Assembly: GCA_009739215.1 (NCBI GenBank)
Contig: VSJF01000004.1
Span: 2,666,001 to 2,730,000, forward strand
Origin: Floccularia luteovirens
Lineage: Eukaryota; Basidiomycota; Agaricomycetes; Agaricales; Squamanitaceae
Reading direction: 5' to 3'
DNA length: 64,000 nt
The notes below the pieces were generated by a model. That model was not told the origin of the DNA. It saw only the letters and a program-made list of their open reading frames with translations, and searched no databases. How positions within the stretch are numbered: the first letter of the stretch is position 1; every line of letters starts with the position of its first letter. Below are positions 49,601 through 61,067 of this stretch, piece by piece. Both the position numbers and the translations under genes were made by a program.

Positions 49601-51385
49601 TTTACATATTCTTCTCTCTTTGTTTCTATTGAGAGGTATAACTATCTCATGACTCATCATTACAGTATCTTGTCCCTCAACATATATAATTTCATCAGAA
49701 GCTGTTGTGATGGGTATAGGTATCTTCAGAGTTTTATACTCAATAAAGTCTGATAATTGACTTGTAAAGTGCATTGATGCTCTAGAATCCATAATCCACA
49801 ATGCATGATTAGGATCCTTTGCTTTTCTCTTATACTTCAAACAAACAGCAAAATGATTATTTATATTGCCCTAAGAAGGGCCAAGAGATACATGTGACAA
49901 GGTACATATAAGTCCGCCATGGCTGCCATTTAGAAGAGGGTGCTGTGGGTCATGATCAATCTTGTTGCTATATTTGTAAGAAGATAAAGGTACTTGCCTT
50001 TCATTCACATATCTGGATTCAAGCACTTCATTGATGCACCCAATTCCTGTAGTATCCACAATCTCTTCATCAACCTCCATCTCTGTCTATCCGTTAGTGG
50101 GACATGGATAGTTCCAGTCCTCATCCTCCAATCTGAGAGATACACTATCACCTAAGTCCGAACAGATCAGGCATAGTTCCCAAGGTTCAGGAGACTTGGT
50201 CTTAAAATGTTTAGGGGGAGGTTCACTTACCTTTTCTAGTACTTCCTCTAATCTAGAGGTAGAGAGTTCCAACCACCCATATAACAATACAGTCTCCTCA
50301 TGAATATGAAGATGCTAAGGTTGCTATGGCAGACCATCATGGTCTACAAGCTCTCTACTCCTTTTGACACTTTTATAGGGTGTCTCAGGATGTCTCAACA
50401 CCTGCATGCCTGTATAAGTGCTAGCAGTGGGCAGAGTATAGAACTTGTGGGGATTTTCCTGCAAGAAGGTAGGCCTGGAAGTCGGAGCACTCAGTGGCTC
50501 AATATGACTCACCAATGAAATAGGTGGCATAATAGCCATGGATGTGACATGAGAACTACTTTCTCCTACATTTTCTTCTTCTGCTGATTTTGCTTTTCCT
50601 TTCTCTCCCTTGCCTTTTCCCTTTTTGCCACACTGTTTCTTACTGCCCTTTTGACTATCTTTGGGAGAGTCTTCTTTTTTATTTTGAGACTGGTCTTTAT
50701 ATTGGGGGTTCAATTGTTTTGGCTTAATGTTTGACATCTTATTTGCCTGTTCTTTACTGCCAGTAGTGGCTCTGGTTATATTTGTTCCAGAAAACTGGTA
50801 TTGGATGGCTTGCATGATGTCTACTAATTTGAGTGTTTGTGCATTTCTATTTTGCAGCAGATTGGCAATGACAGTATTCCATTTATCTGGAATTGCTGAT
50901 AATGCAATTAACATCTGCAACAACTCAGGGATTTCATAGTCATTCTGCTGTAATCTCCTGAATATATTATTGAGACGGAGGAAATCAGGCTCAGGGTTAC
51001 CTCCTCCAAGCTTGAAGTCTTTCAACTTCTTGTAGAGCTTGAAGATGGTCCCGAGTTCCTTGACCTCATACTGTTCAACTAACCAATCCCACATCTTCTT
51101 AGATGTGGTACACTCTGCCTTTGCAGCAAGGTTTTGTATTTCAGGGGACAGGCATTGTTTCAATTGCCCAATGGCAGCATTGTCTTTATTATTCTAGGCA
51201 TAGGCTAGCACAACCATGTGCTTGTCAACTTGGTCCGCAGACCTTGGAGACAGATGAGTCCTAAGACCTGACACTACTTGCCATAACTGGGATGCTTGGA
51301 GATGGTTGACCATCTGGGTCTTTCACTTATACCAACAAGCACTAGAGAAGACAAAAGATACAGCTTGAAATACTTGGGAAGACAT
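46645..51385 (-). pseudogene. Ty1/copia gag-pol (copia-1), decayed, cut before RNase H
   Basis: Minus-strand polyprotein of a copia-type LTR retrotransposon. Gag starts at ATG 51383-51385 (MSSQVFQAVSFVF) and contains LGGGNPEPDFLRLNNIFRRL and FLQENPHKFYTLPTASTYTG. The protease motif reads WIMDSRASMHFT (Gly of DSGAS changed to Arg). Integrase follows, with WHKRFGYLSK for the zinc-binding WHxRLGH and VHSNLK for VHSDL. Reverse transcriptase has WAITGLDVKSAFLYG, AIYGLKQAALAW and VVYVDDA, ending TRPDIAYAVIRLSTFSANPT and SGEGLYTY at the LTR-B edge. Many stops fall at conserved Trp, Gln or Arg positions, all explainable by C:G to T:A change. The RNase H part is missing here and reappears on the plus strand at 63605. 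A solo LTR-A is inserted in its leader. Confidence 0.88.
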
Positions 51386-51604
51386 TCTTATTGTTGTGAT
51401 TATTGGGGTGTTAGTGAGCTATAATTAAGAGCATCAGCACAACATTTAACACAGTGATTAGAGCACTACAACAACAAGAAAGGGCTCACATAGAGTTGAC
51501 AAAGTCAACTATAATGATTTAGGCCACTTGATAGAGTGGACAATACTGGGTCTCTATCTGGTTAAGAGAGTCTCCAGAGAGTCACTTCTCTAAAGGTAAG
51601 GACA

Positions 51605-51950
51605 TGTTGCAACAGCAACTATCATATGAAGGATCACATGATTCATGTAACATGATATGTTATATGACCTAGTCATGTGACTCACTCATCATATGCTTTA
51701 TATGTCACATGCATTATGACTAAGCATGTTCTTTGATGTTCTACAACATTCTACAAGGAACTATCTAGCATGGACCACTATTTACAAATATGCACATATA
51801 GTAAAACTGTATATAAGGACCTTGTATTTTGTACTATGTCCCTTGTCCAATATCATTGGTAGTAGTCAGTACTAGTTCCTAAGAAATAAAGTAAGCTCTA
51901 AGGTAAGGTAGTTCCACTCCACTGTGTGTAACACAGGGTGCTGCTCAACA
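51605..51950 (+). repeat. LTR-A solo LTR with target duplication GGACA
   Basis: 346-bp LTR, TGTTGCAACAGC to GCTGCTCAACA, with GTATATAAGG in the middle. Flanked on both sides by GGACA (51600-51604 and 51951-51955), so it is a clean solo insertion. It lies in the leader of copia-1. Confidence 0.9.
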
Positions 51951-52003
51951 GGACATAGTCCTGGTCATCATAGGCAGTGACGAATGTGCCATTGAGACTA
52001 GCA

Positions 52004-52018
52004 CCGGAGCCTATAACC
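52004..52018 (-). other. Primer-binding site of copia-1 (decayed)
   Basis: Read on the minus strand: GGTTATAGGCTCCGG, the decayed form of the GGTTATGGGCCCC site of copia-2, followed by a homologous leader (AGTCTCAATGGCAC). Its 5' LTR lies beyond copia-2, at 60699. Confidence 0.65.
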
Positions 52019-52317
52019 TGTTGCGACAGCATGATCACATGATGGATTATATAATTCATCAGGTAATGAGTCAGATGATATGTCAGATGATATGTCACAT
52101 GACTACACTTACATATGCCCCATGCCCTATGCACAGACCCTATGTAAATATGTACATACAGCTAGAACTGTATATAAGGATGCTCTTATGCAGAATAGAT
52201 CCCTTGTCCTATTCTATAGGTAGTAGTAGTAAGACTAACCGTAAGGTGTGAACTAAGTAAGCACAAGGTAAGACTTTGAGTTCCTCCACTGTGTCTTGCA
52301 CACATGGCTGCTCAACA
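52019..52317 (+). repeat. 5' LTR of copia-2
   Basis: 299 bp, TGTTGCGACAGCATGATC to GGCTGCTCAACA, with CTGTATATAAGG as probable TATA element and CTTGTCCTATTCTATAGG downstream. It differs from the 3' LTR mainly by C/T and G/A changes and one short indel. Confidence 0.88.
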
Positions 52318-52332
52318 GGTTATGGGCCCCAG
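52318..52332 (+). promoter_or_regulatory. Primer-binding site: complement of initiator-tRNA(Met) anticodon arm
   Basis: GGTTATGGGCCCCAG directly follows the LTR. Its first twelve bases complement the conserved anticodon stem-loop of eukaryotic initiator tRNA(Met), which carries GGGCCCATAACC. Drosophila copia is known to prime from an internal half of this tRNA, so the same half-tRNA priming is inferred here. Confidence 0.65.
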
Positions 52333-52602
52333 TTGTCAGTCTCAATGGCACGCTCATCACTGCCTATGATGACGGTGACTTAAAAGCTCTTACCTTTTGT
52401 GAAGTGACTTCCCCATGCTCCCTTAATTGGTAGAAGCATTGGTGGCTTGTCCACTCTACAAGTGATTGAATCTGAACGTTGTTCATGACAATAAATCTAT
52501 GCAAGCCTTATGTGTCTTGACAGTGTCTCTACACTGAGTTGAACATTGTGCTGATGCAACATTAATTTGTAGCTTGCCAACAACTAACTTTAATTGAGAA
52601 AC

Positions 52603-53997
52603 ATGCAACACACTGTATTCCAAGCCATTTCTTTTGTATTTGCTAGAGTGCGTTGGCTTGAGTGGAAAAGCACTATGACGACCTATCTGCAACATGCAGC
52701 TGTATGGTCAGTAGTGTCTGGAACTCACTGTCGTCCGTCGCCACAGGATTCACACAACGTCTCTGAGACAATGATCTTGCTGCAGTAGACATGGGATGAC
52801 AAAAATGATGCTGCATTAGGCAGTATAAAATTGAGATTATCCCCTGAGCTAAATTGGCTTGCCACTCATGACAGCTGTACCTCTAGTTGTGCATTGTGGA
52901 CTTGGTTAGTTGCTTGGTATGAGGATCATAGCTTGAGCACTACTTTGAAGCTCGTAGAGGACGTAAAGTTCTTCAAGCTCAGTGGTGGAGATCCTCAGGC
53001 AGATTTCTTCCGCCTTAGCGAGATATTTAGGAGACTGGCTGATGAAAACCTCGCCATCCCTGAACTATTGCAGGCCCTATGGGCTATGGCGTCTGTACCA
53101 CCCCATTGGCAAAATGTCAAAGCAATACTGCTGCAAAAATACACTGTGCAGACCTTGACCCTACATGACATATCTGCTGCGGTCCAGAATCTTTATGATA
53201 CTCAGATGACTTCGGTCTCTTCGAGTGAATCAGCGCATAGAGTAGTACACCCGAACAACCCTGTACTTCTCTCATCTACACCATCAAACTCTAAAGAAGA
53301 CTCTCCAGACAGTGGAAACAAGAAGAAGCAGCACAAGCGAGGGGGTAAGAAAACTTGTGGAGAGAAAGAAAAACAAATGGCTAAAAACAGTGATTCAGCG
53401 CACTCCCCTGCTGCAAGAATGACTCCTCAGATGAGTAGTAGTCAGGCCATAGCTGGCCCTTCATCCTTTGAGGGTAGTCTGAAGACACCTAGGTTGGCTC
53501 CTACCCCTAAGCCTTCCTTTCTCCAGGAAAATCCCCACAAGTTTTATGCTCTGCCCATTGCTAGCACCTTCACAAGAGTGCAGGCGTTGAAGCATCCCGA
53601 AACTCCATACCCTTCATTAAAGAGGAGTAGGGAACTTGTAGACCTTCAAGATCTTCCTCGTCAGCCGAGACATCTCTGATCTCATGAGGAGACTTATTTG
53701 CTGCGAGAGAGGATTGAACCTTCTACCTTTACTACAAGAGAAGAAGTACCAGAAGAGGTAAGTGAACTGCCCATCAAACGTCTAAGAACCGCCTCCCCTG
53801 AACCAGTGCATTATTTGGCACGATCTGATTCAGGTGATAGTGTATCCCTTGGTTTGGAGGTTGAGGACCGGGAATATCCATGTCCCACTAACGGTTGGAC
53901 AGAGATGGAAGTTGATGAACAGATTGTGCAAGCTGTAGGCATTGAAAGAGTCTTAGAAGCTCTGAACGCCGGCAATGAGAGTGAAAGACAAGTACCT
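52603..53997 (+). pseudogene. Copia-2 gag
   Basis: Gag of the same family as copia-1. ATG at 52603 (MQHTVFQAISFVFARVRWLE), a TAG at 52786-52788, then LSGGDPQADFFRLSEIFRRL, IPELLQALWAMASVPPHWQN, a Lys-rich stretch, and FLQENPHKFYALPIASTFTR. A further break occurs at 53678 before an acidic part (VEDREYPCPTNGWTEMEVDE) that ends SERQVP, where homology to copia-1 stops and the gypsy element begins. Confidence 0.8.
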
Positions 53998-56483
53998 CCT
54001 TAATGCTCCAGTTTTGTGAATTTTTATCACAGGTTCATACAGGACTTCTTGACACTTGCTTGACCCCTTTTTAACCTCACCAAAAAGGACATGCCATGAC
54101 AATGGGGGGATGACGAAAACTGTGCTTTTGAGGCCCTCAAAAAGGCTATTACTTCCACATCTATCTTGATGTTTCCTGATAACTCCCTTCCTTATTGTAT
54201 CAAAGCAGATAGTTCAGATTTTGCAACAGGTGCAGTGCTCTCACAGGTTTTGCAGCATGACAACAAGCTACATCCCATTGCCTACTTCTCTAAAAGCCTG
54301 AGTCCTGTTGAACAAAACTACGAGATTCACAACAAGGAGATGCTTGCTATCATTTGTGCACTCGAAGAATGGTGACACTTTCTTGAAGGTTTGAAACACA
54401 AATTCGAGATCCATACAGATCATAAAAATCTAGAGTATTTCATGTCAGCTAAGAAACTAAACCACAGGCAGGCTCGATGGTCCCTCTACCTGGCTCAATT
54501 CGACTTTACAATGCACCATTGTCCAGGTCAAACCATGGGTAAATCTGATGCATTGTCTCGTAGGGCAGATCATGGTACTGGCAATGAAGACAATTCGAAC
54601 CTGATTCTCCTGAAATCCGAGTTCTTTGCAGTACGAGTGCTTTCAGGTCTGGAACTCACTGGAGCTGAGTGCGATACACTACAAGACATTCGAAATGCCT
54701 TCCGCAATGGCAATCAAGAGGATTTGGTGGCCCAGGCTGCTCAAGCACTTGAAAAGTCGGGAGGGTCATCTATGCGCTCTGCAGAATGGTCTAAGTCTGA
54801 TGGCCTGCTCCACTTTCGAGGCAAGATCTATGTGCCTCGAGACCCCAAACTTCAATGCCGCATTGTCGAACAACATCATGATACATGTATCGCAGGCCAT
54901 TCTGGATGCTGGAAAACTCTCGAACTAGTGTCTCACAATTATTGGTGGCCACAGATGTCTAGGTATATTGGGGAATATGTAAAGACTTGTGATCTCTGTC
55001 TGTAAACCAAATTGCAGCATCGAAAACCAATTGGGGAGCTTTATCCACTCCCCATACCAGAAGCTCAATGGGATACAGTTAGTGTTGACTTCATTGTTGA
55101 GCTCCCAGATTCTCATGGCTATGATGCAATCATGAATATCATTGACACAGTTTTGAAATGCATATACTTCATTCCCACAACCACTACAATCACAGCCCTT
55201 GGTGCAGCTCGCCTATACCTACATAACATCTGGAAACTGCATGGTCTCCCAAAACGTGTGGTCTCGGATCGAGGACCACAGTTTATCGCACAGTTCACTT
55301 GAGAACTTTATCGACTCTTAGAGATCGAACTTGCAGCCACCACTGCTTACCACCCTCAAGGAGATGGTCAGACAGAATGAGTCAATCAGGAACTTGAACA
55401 GTATCTAAGGCTCTTTGTGAGTGAAAGACAGGACGACTGGGATGACCTACTGCCCCTAGCTGAATTCCAGTACAATAACCATGTCCATTCTGCAACTCAA
55501 GAGACTCCCTTCATGCTCAATACAGGTCGAAACCCTCGCATGGGTTTCGAACCACATCAAACTGCTTTGAACATGGAGACAGTTAACGAATTCAAGCAAT
55601 GAATGAGTGAGTCATTGGAAGAAGCAAAGGCAGCACTCTTCAAGTTAAAGGAAGAGATGGCATGATACTATGATCGCAGACACAAACCAGCTCCAGTCTT
55701 CACACCAGGTGACAAGGTATATCTAGATTCAGGTGATATTTGAATCACTCGACCTTCACAAAAACTTGCACATTGATACCTTGGTCCATTTACAGTGTTG
55801 CGAAGGGTCAGTTCGAATGCATATCGACTTCGATTACCACCATCCCTGAAACAACTCCACCCTGTCTTTAATGTGGTGAAACTACTGCTTGCGATACCAG
55901 ATCCCATACTAGGTCATCGCACCCCTCGACCCTCTGCACCAGTCCTTGTCAATAATAAAGAGGAGTACATTGTGGATTGCATCCTTGATAGTCACATGCA
56001 AAACAACCACCTACAATTCCTGGTACAATGGAAGGGCTATGGGTATGAAGAAAACCAATGGGTTCGTGCTGATGATGTTCATGCTCCTGACCTCATTACA
56101 GAATTTTACCACTCAAACCCTGGTGTACCTCAATGCATTCGAGCTACCTTCACCACTATAGACTCTATTGATTCAGTAGCTTCATGGCATTTAGAACGCA
56201 TTGGGACACTGCTCCTTAGAAGGGGGGTGATGTAAGGGGAACCCCAAGTTCAACCTTTCAAACCCTTTGAAACCACTTAGCAATACCTTGACACCACTTC
56301 CTACCCTCAATACAACTTCAACATGCTTACTATCAAGGAGTTATATATTTAGATACGGTTACTAAGGTTGCCACCCATCTAAGATGGTAACCCTCCTTTG
56401 ATACCTCTTCTATTTTTATCCACATATATAGCAACACCTCTGAACAGAAATCCTTAGACTTTTCTCTTCAGATTTCCTGTCCA
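53998..56483 (+). mobile_element. Ty3/gypsy chromodomain element, 5'-truncated, decayed
   Basis: Begins inside the reverse transcriptase thumb (FVNFYHRFIQDF), then RNase H (YCIKADSSDFATGAVLSQ, FEIHTDHKNLEYFMS), the HHCC zinc domain (HSGCWKTLELVSHNYWWPQM, TCDLC), the integrase core (WDTVSVDFIVELPDSHGYD, VVSDRGPQFIAQF, NQELEQYLRLF), and a C-terminal chromodomain (YIVDCILDSHMQNNHLQFLV, QWKGYGYEENQWV), ending LLRRGVM at 56235. At least ten in-frame stops; nearly all are TGA at positions where Arg is expected (for example 54373, 55300, 55378, 55600, 55663, 55741, 55774). The 3' LTR follows. Its own 5' LTR, gag, protease and most of the reverse transcriptase are absent. Confidence 0.88.
56231..56483 (+). 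repeat. 3' LTR of the Ty3/gypsy element
   Basis: TGTAAGGGGAACCCC to TTTCCTGTCCA, 253 bp, preceded by a purine-rich GAAGGGGGGTGA and containing ACATATATAGC. TG...CA ends fit an LTR; the coding frame overlaps its first few bases. Confidence 0.65.
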
Positions 56484-58075
56484 GATGAGTAGATAGAATA
56501 TGTATACTTTAAAATATAATAACTTCGGATTTCCTGTCCAGTTCAACATGCTTCCTGTTTTGCAGCCTGTTGCAACACTTCAAAACATGCACTGCGCGAA
56601 CTGCCCAGTTGCCCTTACAACTTTATTTAATGATGCTCAAGTTGATTGGGAAAAGCAGAGAGCTCTGATTCATATAATCATTAGAGATCTTTTTAGATTA
56701 AGTCACATAAATAAATAATATGGACTTCGTTGAAGCATAACACTAGCTCCGAAGCACCTAATAGTTATTGCAGTTTTATCCAAAGACTTGCTTGAGAACT
56801 ATTACCAGACTGACTTGTCACAAGTAGTTATACTGCTAAATAAGCATAGTGATAAAGAAGAGTTGATCTCCAAGAAGATCCTCTTCTACTCAATGATTGA
56901 GCCACTACTTGCTCTCAAAGAGTTCTCTCTGTCAAAAGACAAGAGTATATCAATGATGACATGGCATGTCTCTTTCTTGCTAGACTTAGTCACAGAAATA
57001 TAAAAGTATGCTTTCTTTATCTAACATTGGTGAAATTCATAATGGTGATGCTGCTTTGAGTGCAAACATTCCATTGCTCATTGATATCTTCTATATTTTA
57101 TAGTTGAGATTGTCTCCCATTATGATGGTTGAAGACTTTATCATAGATGATTGGATTCTCTACTATAGAGACTCTGAGAGTATTTGAGCACAGATAAAAA
57201 TCCACACCTTTAGAATTGGAACAGATCATCCATTTTGTCACAGTATTGCTCTGGGGAAAGCTAAATGCATAAGACTTTCCTTCCCAAGCTTGAAACACAG
57301 CTTCTGCATTGGTCAACTATACCGACATTTAAGCAGATTTCATTATTGCAAGTATCAAAGTAGAATCTCTCCCTTGATAACTACAATTAGTCTCATGCTT
57401 GTGGTGCTATACCAAGCTGCCTATGCATTCATCTATTTGAAGGGGTGTATTCCGAAATGAACCAATACTTTGCTGATCGGTGAAAGGAGTGACCACCATT
57501 TGATGCATAACTCACATGACACAGTATCACTAGATTGCTGCAATTTCTTGCACAATTTTGGCAGCATATAAATCAACCAGAAGACTTAAGTGTCCTAGTG
57601 TATTGCCCATACTTTATATCCAAATACTGATGGAAGTCAAAGCAACTTTAAATGATCTAAATCTAAATGATTAAGATTGGAGATTCTTTCTATCTTAAAT
57701 CTTATTGAAGTGGATTCAACTATTGTCTCTCTGTTAATTGCAGATGATTTAATCACTCCAAGGAGTTGATGACAATTTTTGAACACCCAGAAATGGAGAT
57801 ATGGACTATTGCCCTAAAAAGCAAATCCACAATAATAACTCTCACTTCAAATCCAAATCTGAAATGAGCAAATTTACATCATAAGATAAGATTCACTTGT
57901 GATGACTTTGAGTTATCTCACCCTCTCACAAACATTTGATTTTCTATTGATTCCGATATCCAAACATTAAACTTAGGGAAATACCTAAGACAATTAGTTG
58001 AGAACTTAGTTGATTGCTTGACTAAAATATTACTTGTCGCAAAAAATTCTCCCAATTCATCCCAAGGACACCAAC
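56484..58075. other. AT-rich stretch, unrecognised
   Basis: Lies inside copia-2 downstream of the gypsy LTR. Short open frames on both strands (for example 56500-56718 +, 57098-57316 -) show no known motif. Possibly decayed pol of copia-2 or another element. Confidence 0.3.
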
Positions 58076-58532
58076 TGTCAGGATCCGAACACCTCTGAAA
58101 CCTCGGACATCCAAACCTTACCTCGGACTTCATACCCTTTTATCCTTCTCCATTTCTCGGACATACGTCCCCCGTATTACATAACACTTGTAACAAACAC
58201 TTATCCTTTTTTTATCATTCCTTTGTCCTCTTTTAATGTACCTCCCCACATTACCACCCTCGGGGATATTCACACATTGTTGCCAGTACTTAAACTACAG
58301 AGACGTACATAGTTCTGTAGTTTGAATATCAACTAAGACTCGTAATCTTGTTCCTCTCTAATTTCCGTCCACTTCCTGCAACAACTCCAGTCTTCGGACA
58401 CAGACCTCGGTGTTTGTAAATTAGACATTGGAAGTTGGCAGGGCGCAACGGACATCGTTGAAGCCACATCTAAATATCCGACGGGAGTTAACTCCAAGTT
58501 CACAGAGTTGACCCCAAAGTCAGTTCTTGACA
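58076..58532 (+). repeat. LTR-B solo LTR, copy 2, with target duplication CCAAC
   Basis: 457 bp, TGTCAGGATCCGAAC to CAGTTCTTGACA, flanked on both sides by CCAAC (58071-58075 and 58533-58537). This intact pair of flanks shows that LTR-B makes 5-bp duplications and supports reading the other two copies as rearranged. Confidence 0.92.
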
Positions 58533-60406
58533 CCAACATCCTAATCCATAGAAGAGTCTGACGAGACTCCTATCCACTTTAGTCTCCCAAACAGAAATAT
58601 CAGCACTATACAAAGCTACAGATATGGATATAATTCGCAGGTCACTGAAATAATTCACACCTTGCTAGAGTAATCTAGGTTGAGACATAGAAAGCTCCCT
58701 AGTCACGAAAGTGATTTATGATATGATCGCATAAAACCTCTGGTTTAATTACTGGATTCAGGTTTCAGAGTCCATTGACAAGGAATTTCCAGCAAATCAC
58801 TCTGGAAATAGGCAAAGAAACAGCATCCTGTCCTTTCTGGCCAACCTTGCTCATACTAAATGTTGACTCCCTGATAATATCACTAGGAGATGGATTTTGT
58901 ATTCACAATGAGCCTACTAGCTCAGGATGAGGGGTGAACAGACTTTGCACTCGCAGCTCTAAGCATGATAATTAAAGCTTTGCATTGTCAATATTTCCAC
59001 CATTTGGTTCACACCATTTTTATGCAAATCTAAGTCATTAGTTCTTGATGCAGATAGAGAAATTCACACTACTCTATACTTGCTCGAACAAAATGTTTAC
59101 TAGATAAGATATCTACACCAAGGTTGAGGATGATAAGAAGAACGAATAATGCAAGTAACTATGTCCGATAGTTACAACAAATGCATGACTCTATCACCTG
59201 ATATCTCGCATTTCGAAGAAGCTACTAAACTTCTAAGATATGCTAGAAGAAATCAAAAGATATATAGTTAAGGATGCAAAGGAAGTAAATCTTTATGCAG
59301 CTCATTACTATAAAGCGCAAAAGAAATACTTGATAGATTATTGATAAGATCTTGACTCTCATAATCTAGTACAAACATGTCTGTCTTGTCGCCCACAAGA
59401 GGTTGTTGACTATGACTTAATTGTCCAGACATTGGGTCTTCTCCTAGACTCGTAAACAAGAAGTTAAGAGAATTTGAAAGTAAAGATCTATAAGACCTAG
59501 ATTGAGATTGATGCCGATGACATTACTCCGTCTCCACCATCAGAGGTGTTGAATGGCTCACTTAATTGTTTTTGAGATTTATCTCATCTCTCTAGACTAC
59601 CTTAAAAAATCTTGAAATCAAGTCTTATTGGTAAAAGCTATATCCAATCTGGAAAGACTTTAAAAACAATATAGCAAATCAGCGCTAAAGACTATAAACA
59701 AACGAGTTGAAATCTAGTCAATACTTGAGATAATACCCAATAATACTAGGGTCAAATCTAGCCACAGATTTTAAAAAAACATATCAGAAATAAACAGGGC
59801 ATTAGAGGTCCATAATCCTTATAAGCCCCATTTCAAATGTGTTTTTAGCCTTTTAACATGATGTCATGATTGCTGCTCTTAGCGCATCTGCTGACAGAAA
59901 TAAAAGTACACCCCTGATTCTCTACTAAGGTCACTCTAACAATTGCTGACTTGCTTGAATTCTTGCTTGACTTTGTCACAGAAATCGCAAACTTGGTATT
60001 GAGTTTCCATTCAGTAGATTAAGCTGATTAGATCACTTTCCATTGTCTTATTTATCTTTTCTCTAAGAGTGAAGTGCCACTTACTGCTCCCTGGACTATC
60101 ACACTGCTGATTTGATTGCACTTGCTTGATAAAACACAAAGCAGCTCTGCTTGAAGCTACATTTGCAGGTCGCTGAAATACTTCGCACCTTGCTTGAATA
60201 TTTGCAGACTTGGCTTGCATTCTTTTAATCTAGTCACACTTTGAAACATTCCGAATGCTCATATATGCTCATCTTGCTGATTCAATCGCAGACTCATAGC
60301 ACTAAGCTTAGGTGATCTGGTTGCTGACTCCAATACTTTGTATTATCCACTTAGGACCTAAATGATTTGAGTATTCTCATCACATAGTGTACTAAGTGAA
60401 GGGGTG
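58533..60406. other. AT-rich stretch with an internal direct repeat
   Basis: Unrecognised. A 35-bp block near 58635 (GCAGGTCACTGAAATAATTC) recurs near 60166 (GCAGGTCGCTGAAATACTTC), followed in both by GCACC or CACC, TTGCTAGAGT or TTGCTTGAAT. Ends in the purine-rich tract before the right LTR of copia-2. Confidence 0.35.
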
Positions 60407-60693
60407 TGTTGCGACAGCACGATCACATGATGGATTACATAATTTGTCAGGTGATGAGTCAGATGATATGTCACATGACTATACTCACATATGCCCCATG
60501 CCCTATGCATGGACTCTATGTAAATATGTACATACAGCTAGAACTGTATATAAGAACACTCTTATGCAGAATAGATCCCTTGTCCTATTCTATAGGTAGT
60601 AGTAGTAAGACTAACCATAAGGTGTGAACTAAGTAAGCACAAGGTAAGACTTTGAGTTTCTCTACTGTGTCTTGCACACATGGCTGCTCAACA
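60407..60693 (+). repeat. 3' LTR of copia-2
   Basis: 287 bp, TGTTGCGACAGCACGATC to GGCTGCTCAACA, preceded by a purine-rich tract and followed by TAACC, which also flanks the left LTR. Confidence 0.88.
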
Positions 60694-60698
60694 TAACC

Positions 60699-61067
60699 TG
60701 TTGAGCAGCACCCTATTTACACAGTAGAGGGGACTGTTCTTACCTTAAAGCTTACTTAGATCTTGTTATGACCTTATCTAGACTCCGTGTATATCCCTGG
60801 ACTTTAGGCCACACACATAACACATTCCTGCCTTGTTTATTACTTTCCCATACATATTTTGTATATAACTCACATTTTGGTTCTTTTAACTCATAGTGAC
60901 TTGTATAGGCTTCTAAATGACTAGTAGATACTTCTGTATGACTCTGCATTAACTTGTAGCTTACTTAGCAAGCATGCAATAGGTTATTATTAGAAGTAGC
61001 ATACTTGTATTTAAGTAGTGCAAAACTACAAACAAGCCTCAGCTTGATCTTAGTTTCGAGTACTCTC
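60699..61067 (-). repeat. Part of the 5' LTR of copia-1
   Basis: On the minus strand this ends GGGTGCTGCTCAACA and, once copia-2 is removed, is directly followed by the primer-binding site at 52018. It contains ACTTAAATACAAG, a possible TATA region. A solo LTR-C interrupts it at 61068; the true start is not located (perhaps near 61418). Confidence 0.55.

Larger units (their letters stand above)
52019..60693 (+). mobile_element. Ty1/copia-type retrotransposon copia-2, with nested insertions
   Basis: An element bounded by two similar LTRs (52019-52317 and 60407-60693) and by the 5-bp target duplication TAACC (52014-52018 and 60694-60698). It has a primer-binding site right after the left LTR and a purine-rich AAGTGAAGGGGTG just before the right LTR. 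Only gag is recognisable; pol is replaced by a truncated Ty3/gypsy element and about 3.5 kb of unrecognised AT-rich DNA containing a solo LTR-B. It inserted into the junction between the 5' LTR and primer-binding site of copia-1. Confidence 0.8.

Noticed and set aside
51951..52385. Apparent long palindrome around the LTR at 52019-52317
   Set aside because: Explained by two related copia leaders in head-to-head orientation after a nested insertion, not a functional hairpin.
58034..58312. Open frames inside LTR-B, also seen at 63344-63647 and 46082-46297
   Set aside because: They recur in each LTR copy and have no protein-like conservation; they belong to the LTR.
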